Assembly: GCA_003661945.1 (NCBI GenBank)
Contig: QMXC01000014.1
Coordinates: 1 to 11,498 of the forward strand
Reading direction: 5' to 3'
Length of the DNA stretch: 11,498 bases
Source: Candidatus Bathyarchaeota archaeon
GTDB lineage: Archaea > Thermoproteota > Bathyarchaeia > Bathyarchaeales > UBA233
Every line of letters starts with the position of its first letter. The first letter of the stretch is position 1. The translations under genes and the position numbers were made by a program. This document shows, one piece after another, positions 6,913 through 11,498 of the stretch. A model generated the notes under the pieces. That model saw only the letters and a program-made list of their open reading frames with translations. It made no database searches and was not told the origin of the DNA.

Positions 6913-7957
6913 GCAAATACTCCTTATACGCGGATACTATATCAACAAGCGCTGGAACATCAAATAATTTGCGTTCCAAGAAAGCGTTGGCAACAGCCAT
7001 ATACATTTGACTTATAATTTTTAGCAGCTTCGGCTCGAGGGGCGGCGGTTTAGAACGGCAAAGACTCCTCCAGTCTTCCACGCCTTTCGTGTCTGCTTCC
7101 TTTTTTGCGTTTTCAACGTCGCGGTGCCAGCTTGTTCTGCGGTAGTACTGCCTCGCGATTTCCTTACTTATGTGCAATCCTTCAAAGGTGAACCGGCACT
7201 CGTCCAACGTGCCCACGACGTCTACGACCATAAGCCTTCGCGAAGGGTCAAAGGCAAACTCAACTTTTCCATCCTCGTTGGTTAGTCCCGCTTTTCCTGC
7301 TATTTCCGTGACTGTCCGGTCTATTTCTGCGAGAACCTTTTTTATTTGTTCAACTTCTTCGTCGAGCAAGCCGGCGATTCGCTGTGCCTCTTTCCATGTG
7401 ACGTAACGGTCTTTCTCTTCGAGCTTCGTGCTTACGTCGAAAATTGGCTTTGAAAGCCTTTCACCCGGAACCGGATAGTGGTCGAGCCCTAAATCTTCGG
7501 GTCGTATTAGCCCGTTTTCAAGTCTTTTGAACACCGAGGAGCCTTTGGGTAGGCTGTTGCGGTAGATTATTTCCAGCGGGATGAGAAAATTTGTGAGCGT
7601 CGGCGTAAACATGCTGTAATCGTATCGCGGTTTTCCCTCTTCCACGCGGACTTCGGGTCGAATCACGTTGACCATGTGAAATTCCATAACGTTCACCGGA
7701 GCTTCCAACTCCTTCGTGGTTGCGAGTTCGCCGTTCGGCGTAACCAAGCCGCGGTAATGAGTTTTTATCCCCTTTTCTTCTAGCCTTTCGAAGCAGTATG
7801 CGCCCATGAGGCATAGCGCTGCGCCTTTGAAAGGTATGTGGTCGGGCATTTCGCCCCAGTCGAAAACAGAGTAACGGTCTGAAAAGTGGAACCGGGCTAT
7901 TCCCATATCCGTCTTTGAAGGCTTTCTGATTATTTGAACGTCCTTTACACTTCCCAT
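6893..7957 (-). CDS. purC: SAICAR synthetase PurC (long form)
   Basis: PurC joins CAIR and aspartate with ATP to give SAICAR. Seen in order: an N-terminal small domain ending in SDRYSVFDWGEMPDHIPFKGAAL (26-48), corresponding to the family's DRISAFD...IPGKG block; LIPLEIIYRNSLPKGS at 125-140, close to SAICAR synthetase signature 1 (the xPLExIxRN core is kept); and DGKVEFAFD at 229-237, close to signature 2 (D-x-K-x-E-F). DVVGTLDECRF at 246-256 stands where the family usually has DE-x-x-PD-x-CR, so this stretch is only partly conserved. At 354 residues it is longer than typical bacterial or archaeal PurC (about 235-260); the extra length lies in a central insert (about 145-190) and a helical C-terminus (275-354). 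The ATG is 3 bases after the purE stop, so the genes are coupled. Confidence 0.92.
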   Translation of the reverse strand: MGSVKDVQIIRKPSKTDMGIARFHFSDRYSVFDWGEMPDHIPFKGAALCLMGAYCFERLEEKGIKTHYRGLVTPNGELATTKELEAPVNVMEFHMVNVIRPEVRVEEGKPRYDYSMFTPTLTNFLIPLEIIYRNSLPKGSSVFKRLENGLIRPEDLGLDHYPVPGERLSKPIFDVSTKLEEKDRYVTWKEAQRIAGLLDEEVEQIKKVLAEIDRTVTEIAGKAGLTNEDGKVEFAFDPSRRLMVVDVVGTLDECRFTFEGLHISKEIARQYYRRTSWHRDVENAKKEADTKGVEDWRSLCRSKPPPLEPKLLKIISQMYMAVANAFLERKLFDVPALVDIVSAYKEYLREENAS

Positions 7958-7960
7958 CTT

Positions 7961-8437
7961 CTAGCCCGTTCTCAAAGCTTTATCAGCTGACGCTATCTCT
8001 TCCTTCTTTCTTTCTTGGTAATCGTGAACCCGTTTGGCGAGTTCTTGGTCTTTCACTGCAAGGATTTTCGCTGCGGCTATTGCGGCGGCTTCGGGTTCGA
8101 TTGTGACTACGGAGCCTATTCCGCTTGGAACTCTAAGCGACGAATATATGTCTGCGCCGGCGAATTTTTCCGAGTAAGGTGGACATGCAATAACGGGCTT
8201 AGTTGTATGAGCGTCCACAAAGGCGCTTAACGCGTTCGATCTTCCGGCAACCGTGATGTAAACCACCTCGGAGTCTTCGTAGTTCCTTAAGATTTCCAAA
8301 ACTTTTAGCGGGGTTTTGTGCGCCGAAGCCACACGAAACTCGCACTCGACGCCGAAGCTTTTCAAGTGTTCAGCTATTTTCCGGCAGAACTCTAAGTCGC
8401 TTTTCGAACCCATCAATATGACTGCTTTTCCCTTCAA
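7961..8437 (-). CDS. purE: AIR carboxylase PurE, class II type
   Basis: The protein makes CAIR from AIR. With the start chosen here it is 158 residues, the usual PurE length, and opens directly with MKGKAVILMGSKSD. Seen: GSKSD (10-14), RVASAHKTP (35-43), AGRSNALSAF (64-73), PVIACPP (81-87) and SSLRVPSGIGS (99-109). SAHK, AGRSN and LR-x-PSG are the pattern of class II PurE (direct CO2-using AIR carboxylase, as in animal PAICS), in contrast to the SAHRTP and GAGGAAHLPG pattern of bacterial N5-CAIR mutase; hence PurK should not be needed. A TTG start at 8437 is inferred from a GAGGAG 7 bases upstream. Alternatives are ATG at 8473 (170 residues) or 8500 (179 residues); neither has as good a site. 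It is first in the purine operon. Confidence 0.88.
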   Translation of the reverse strand: MKGKAVILMGSKSDLEFCRKIAEHLKSFGVECEFRVASAHKTPLKVLEILRNYEDSEVVYITVAGRSNALSAFVDAHTTKPVIACPPYSEKFAGADIYSSLRVPSGIGSVVTIEPEAAAIAAAKILAVKDQELAKRVHDYQERKKEEIASADKALRTG

Positions 8438-8444
8438 AGTGTTT

Positions 8445-8450
8445 CTCCTC
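8445..8450 (-). promoter_or_regulatory. ribosome binding site fixing a TTG start for purE
   Basis: On the minus strand GAGGAG is followed by 7 bases and then TTG at 8437. This is the best Shine-Dalgarno match in the region, and the protein starting there has the canonical PurE N-terminus. Confidence 0.6.
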
Positions 8451-8470
8451 AACTCTCGATATTCCACAAA

Positions 8471-8491
8471 CATATTAAGGCTAATTAAACT
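8471..8491. promoter_or_regulatory. candidate divergent promoter region of purE operon and mtnA
   Basis: The 92 bases between the proposed purE TTG (8437) and mtnA ATG (8530) hold CATATTAAG at 8471-8479, TATA-like on both strands (CTTAATATG on the minus), and an adjacent CTAATTAAAC (GTTTAATTAG on minus) at 8481-8490. On minus, the first would place initiation near 8450, leaving a short leader with the GAGGAG site for the TTG start; on plus it would start near 8501. The site is A+T-rich and short, so the assignment is tentative. Confidence 0.35.
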
Positions 8492-8529
8492 TTCACTCAT
8501 TAGCAAACTTTCCCAAACGCGTGAAAGCC

Positions 8530-9537
8530 ATGAGAACCATAAAATGGGAAAACGGAGTCGTAGTAACCATAGACCAGACGAAACTTCCAGCCGAAACGGT
8601 TTATCTCGAACTAAAAACATGTCGGGAAGTGGCTGAAGCGTTAAAAACCATGAAAATCCGGGGAGCACCGCTCATAGGTGCTGCGGCAGCCTACGCCCTA
8701 GCGCTGACAGCCTACCACTCGAAAGCCGAAAGCAAGACGCAACTTTTAGACGAACTATGGAACTCGGCAGAAATTTTGAGGAAAACACGTCCAACAGCCG
8801 TTAATCTTTTCTGGGCGGTAGACCGCGTGCTAAACAAAGCCCGTGAAAGTGAAGGAAGCGTGGCGGAAACCATTCGAACAGTAATTGAAGAAGCGGAGAG
8901 AATCGCCGACGAGGATGCTGAAGCGAACCGTAAAATGGGCTTTTTCGGAGCCGCTCTTCTTCATGACGGAGACACGGTTCTAACTCATTGCAATGCTGGA
9001 AGCCTCGCTACGGTAGAATACGGAACCGCGCTGGGAGTTATTCGTGCGGCTTGGGAACAAGGAAAAAAGGTAAAGGTTATCGCTACTGAGACGCGTCCAC
9101 TCTTGCAGGGAGCCAGATTAACCGCCTACGAGCTTAAACGCGACGGTATTCCCGTTCGGCTTATCACCGACAGCATGGTAGGCTATGTCATGTTCAACGG
9201 TTTAGTAGACAAGGTAGTCGTAGGCGCAGACCGCATAGTGCAAGACGCTGTTTTTAATAAGATAGGCACCTACACCATTGCGGTTCTTGCAAAAACGCAT
9301 GGTGTTCCCTTCTATGTAGCAGCGCCTACATCAACATTCGACTTAACGCGGCGTGCCAGAGATGTGGAGATAGAACAGCGAAAACCAGAAGAAGTCCTTT
9401 ACTGCGGCTCCAGACGAGTAGCGCCAGTCGACGTAGAGGTTTTGAACCCAGCCTTCGACGCTACACCTATGGAATACGTGACAGCAGTGATATGTGAAAA
9501 AGGAGTGTTCCCACCTTCAAAGCTTCAAACTTTGTAA
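8530..9537 (+). CDS. mtnA: S-methyl-5-thioribose-1-phosphate isomerase MtnA
   Basis: MtnA isomerises 5-methylthioribose-1-phosphate to the ribulose form in methionine salvage. The 335-residue protein has the full eIF2B-fold set: RGAPLIGAAAAYALAL (44-59), RPTAVNLFWAV (87-97), LTHCNAGSLAT (151-161; Cys154 is the catalytic Cys), ETRPLLQGARLTAYEL (187-202), ITDSMVGYVM (212-221), VVGADRI (230-236; Asp234 catalytic) and NKIGTYT (243-249). THCNAG rather than HCHSK argues for MtnA over ribose-1,5-bisphosphate isomerase. The ATG at 8530 (MRTIKW, the usual N-terminus) is preferred over an in-frame GTG at 8521. It reads away from the purine operon with a shared 92-base promoter region. Because its substrate derives from methylthioadenosine, it connects to adenine recycling, but adjacency alone does not prove co-regulation. 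Confidence 0.93.
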   Translation: MRTIKWENGVVVTIDQTKLPAETVYLELKTCREVAEALKTMKIRGAPLIGAAAAYALALTAYHSKAESKTQLLDELWNSAEILRKTRPTAVNLFWAVDRVLNKARESEGSVAETIRTVIEEAERIADEDAEANRKMGFFGAALLHDGDTVLTHCNAGSLATVEYGTALGVIRAAWEQGKKVKVIATETRPLLQGARLTAYELKRDGIPVRLITDSMVGYVMFNGLVDKVVVGADRIVQDAVFNKIGTYTIAVLAKTHGVPFYVAAPTSTFDLTRRARDVEIEQRKPEEVLYCGSRRVAPVDVEVLNPAFDATPMEYVTAVICEKGVFPPSKLQTL

Positions 9538-9538
9538 C

Positions 9539-9546
9539 CTTTTTAA
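9539..9546 (+). promoter_or_regulatory. candidate TATA element before the endA-like gene
   Basis: CTTTTTAA lies just after the mtnA stop and about 30 bases before the ATG at 9573. Initiation 26 bases downstream would give a near-leaderless mRNA, consistent with the lack of a strong ribosome binding site and with the use of this ATG. Confidence 0.45.
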
Positions 9547-9572
9547 GGGCGAAACATAGGTAAAGGTTAGAC

Positions 9573-10178
9573 ATGAAAACGGCTGGGTTCCCCGTGACAG
9601 AAACACAGCAAGCAGCAACACCGCCTATGAAAAAGCTTAGGTTCAAAGCGTTCCTAACTAAAAAAGGAAAGGTAGTTATCCCCAAAAATCAGAAAACCGG
9701 ATGCCGCATTGAAGAGCTCAAGACCCGTGGATACGGCAAACTTGCGAAAGATAGGCTTTTCCTAGCGCCGTGTGAAGCGCTTTTCCTGCTAAACAAGAAC
9801 GTGATAGATCTCGTAGACGAAGAAACATCGGAACCCGTTGACTTCCAAAGGCTTTTACATGTTTTCGAAAGGGTTGACCCAGACCTTTGGGTTAAATTTC
9901 TTATCTACCGAGACCTTCGAAGCAGAGGATACGTCGTCCGAGGAGGCTTCGGCTTAGGAATAGATTTTCGCGCCTACGAGAAAGGCAGATACGGGAAAGA
10001 AACTGCCAAATATCTCATACTGGGGATACAAGAAGGGAAACCCGTAACAGTGGAAGAATTAACCCGGATTCTTAGGCACGTTCAAAGCTTGAAAAAGAAG
10101 CTCGTGTTGGCAGTTCTAAGCAGAAGAGGAGAAGTTGTATATTATTCCCTGTCCAAGTTGACATTAACAAAAATCTAA
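9573..10178 (+). CDS. endA: tRNA-splicing endonuclease subunit, EndA fold
   Basis: The 201-residue protein has the N-terminal domain (YGKL...LFLAPCEALFLL at 54-73, a family hallmark) and the C-terminal endonuclease domain of archaeal tRNA-intron endonuclease: KFLIYRDLRSRGYVVRGGFGLGIDFRAYEKG at 108-138, KYLI at 146-149 and SLKKKLVLAVL at 172-182. The enzyme cuts the bulge-helix-bulge at intron borders in pre-tRNA using Tyr, His and Lys. Tyr135 and the Lys run at 174-176 are present, but the position equivalent to the catalytic His (KEHS-x-YLV in Methanocaldococcus) reads KETAKYLI, with Thr144. So this may be a non-catalytic structural subunit of a heteromeric enzyme, or a variant active site. 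The first 18 residues (MKTAGFPVTETQQAATPP) look like an unstructured extension; an alternative ATG is at 9627. The gene is followed 6 bases later by hisS. Confidence 0.85.
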   Translation: MKTAGFPVTETQQAATPPMKKLRFKAFLTKKGKVVIPKNQKTGCRIEELKTRGYGKLAKDRLFLAPCEALFLLNKNVIDLVDEETSEPVDFQRLLHVFERVDPDLWVKFLIYRDLRSRGYVVRGGFGLGIDFRAYEKGRYGKETAKYLILGIQEGKPVTVEELTRILRHVQSLKKKLVLAVLSRRGEVVYYSLSKLTLTKI

Positions 10179-10184
10179 TCTAGG

Positions 10185-11495
10185 TTGCGTGAAAAGTTGC
10201 CAACGTTCAAAACGGTTCGAGGAATGAGGGACTTCTTACCTGAAGAAGCAGAAAAAATGCGGTATGTAGAAGAAGCTGCGAGGGAAACCGCTAAGCTTTA
10301 TGGTTTTGAGGAGATTATAACACCTGTTCTGGAATCCTACGAACTGCTTTCAGCGAAAGCCGGCGAAGAACTCCGCGAACGCATGTACGTTTTCGAAGAC
10401 CTCGGTGGAAGAAAAATTGCGTTAAGACCGGAATTCACGGCTTCAATAGCCCGGCTCGTGGCTACTACTCTGCGGAACTATCCGAAACCGCTGAGGCTTT
10501 TCTGCGTTGGAAGCCTGTACCGCTACGACGAGCCGCAGTTCGGACGATATAGGGAATTCTGGCAGTCAAACTACGAGCTGATAGGCTCAGACAAACCCGA
10601 AGCAGACGTGGAAATCCTAGCATTAACAAACCATCTGGTAGCAAGCGTAGGGCTCAAACATTACAAGTTCAAAATCGGACACGTAGGAATCATCCGCGGA
10701 ATACTCAGCCAAGAAGGAATAAAAGAGGAAAAACAAACTCACATAATGCATCTGCTCGACAAAAAAGAATGGAACCAAACGCTGCAGACGCTAAAGGAGT
10801 TCAAAGCTTCAAGAAAATGCGTTAAAACTCTAACGCAGCTGATAAAAACCCGTGGAGAAAACCCGGCTGAGGTCGTCAAAACAATAAAAAGACACGTGGA
10901 AGGATACGAAGCCGCAGCCACAGCGCTGGAGAACCTAAACCAGATACTCTGCCTAGTCGAAGAATCAAAAATAGGCTTCGACATGACGGTTGAAGCAGGC
11001 TTCGCCCGTGGGCTCGACTACTACACGGGCATGATTTTCGAAGTCTTCGTTCCAGAAATGAAAATCGCAATCGGCGGGGGAGGACGCTACGACAAACTTA
11101 TTCAACTTTTCGGAGGAGAACCAACCCCAGCCGTAGGAGTAGCGCACGGAATAGACCGAATCGCCCTAGCCATGGAAAAACAGAAAACTCCGCTGAAAAA
11201 GCCTAAAGAAAAGAAGGTGCTTGTAATACCTTTAAAAGAGGAGTTAAAGACAAGAGCCATAGGAATCGCCTCAGCGTTCAGAAAGGCTGGAATCCCAACT
11301 GAAATCGAAGTCATGGGACGAACGGTCTCCCGAGCGTTGCAAGACGCTGACAGAAGAAACGTAGGCTACGCCGTTTTAGTGGCGCCAAAAGAAATGGAAA
11401 AAGGAAAGATAATTCTGAAAAACCTAGCGAAAAGAGAACAGCAAGTCCTAACGGTTGAAGAAGCGATACAGAGTATCCTCAACGTAAAAACATAA
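10185..11495 (+). CDS. hisS: histidyl-tRNA synthetase
   Basis: HisRS charges tRNA-His with histidine in the cytoplasm. The 436-residue protein is a complete class II synthetase: VRGMRDFLPEE (11-21) at the start of the catalytic core, RPEFTASIARLVA (81-93), motif 2 YRYDEPQFGRYREFWQSNYELIG (112-134), the HisA block ARGLDYYTGMIFEVF (274-288), GGGGRYDKL (297-305), motif 3 AVGVAHGIDRIALAM (316-330), then the anticodon-binding domain (344-436). The start is TTG at 10185: the only in-frame alternative before VRGMRDF is TTG at 10197, and a stop codon closes the frame just upstream (10176-10178, the endA stop). No strong ribosome binding site is seen, so translation is probably coupled to endA, 6 bases away. 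The stop lies three bases before the window end. Confidence 0.95.
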   Translation: MREKLPTFKTVRGMRDFLPEEAEKMRYVEEAARETAKLYGFEEIITPVLESYELLSAKAGEELRERMYVFEDLGGRKIALRPEFTASIARLVATTLRNYPKPLRLFCVGSLYRYDEPQFGRYREFWQSNYELIGSDKPEADVEILALTNHLVASVGLKHYKFKIGHVGIIRGILSQEGIKEEKQTHIMHLLDKKEWNQTLQTLKEFKASRKCVKTLTQLIKTRGENPAEVVKTIKRHVEGYEAAATALENLNQILCLVEESKIGFDMTVEAGFARGLDYYTGMIFEVFVPEMKIAIGGGGRYDKLIQLFGGEPTPAVGVAHGIDRIALAMEKQKTPLKKPKEKKVLVIPLKEELKTRAIGIASAFRKAGIPTEIEVMGRTVSRALQDADRRNVGYAVLVAPKEMEKGKIILKNLAKREQQVLTVEEAIQSILNVKT

Positions 11496-11498
11496 GAC

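Noticed and set aside
8438..8668. N-terminal extension of PurE back to 8668 on the minus strand
   Set aside because: The extra residues are not PurE-like, it would overlap mtnA by over 130 bases, and a good ribosome binding site supports a start at 8437.
8530..9537. Ribose-1,5-bisphosphate isomerase or aIF2B as the identity of the mtnA gene
   Set aside because: THCNAG and the RPTAVNL block match MtnA; the HCHSK-type motif of the other branch is absent.

Overview
The window is a gene-dense stretch of an archaeal chromosome. The archaeal assignment rests on two PurP proteins (the archaeal ATP-grasp FAICAR synthetase), a tRNA-splicing endonuclease of the EndA fold, an archaeal-style histidyl-tRNA synthetase, TATA-like elements placed about 30 bases upstream of some start codons, and archaeal patterns in MtnA. 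The particular combination (long PurC, class II PurE, paired PurPs) makes me think of the Thermoproteota/Bathyarchaeia side, but that lineage guess is an inference. I see no rRNA, tRNA, CRISPR array, insertion sequence or phage gene.

Layout. (1) 1-2220 is noticeably more A+T-rich: a DUF89 metal-dependent phosphatase-like protein on the plus strand, convergent with a two-gene minus-strand unit made of an unrecognised 231-residue protein followed by a class I SAM methyltransferase. (2) 2221-2513 is a 293-base intergenic region with a striking imperfect inverted repeat (18-base arms, 8-base spacer) just upstream of a flavodoxin-domain protein (2514-3065). (3) A 12-helix-type APC-family amino acid permease follows (3223-4713). 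(4) 4724-8437 on the minus strand is a compact purine operon, read purE - purC - purP-like - purP, with a 3-base gap and then overlaps of 20 and 4 bases. (5) Divergent from it, on the plus strand, are mtnA, an endA-like gene and hisS.

How the genes work together. PurE (class II, CO2-dependent by its motifs), PurC and PurP carry out three of the later steps of de novo IMP synthesis: AIR to CAIR, CAIR to SAICAR and AICAR to FAICAR. PurB and the IMP cyclohydrolase are not in the window. The operon holds two PurP paralogues: the downstream one keeps the catalytic motifs seen in characterised PurP, while the upstream one has lost the glycine-rich ATP-grasp loop and other key positions. MtnA belongs to methionine salvage; EndA and HisRS serve tRNA maturation and charging. 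The most notable points are the divergent PurP partner, the EndA protein with Thr where the catalytic His is expected, the flavodoxin-upstream hairpin, the long PurC, and the unrecognised protein at 1525-2220. Most of the window is ordinary housekeeping DNA, and I do not see a clear new multi-gene system.
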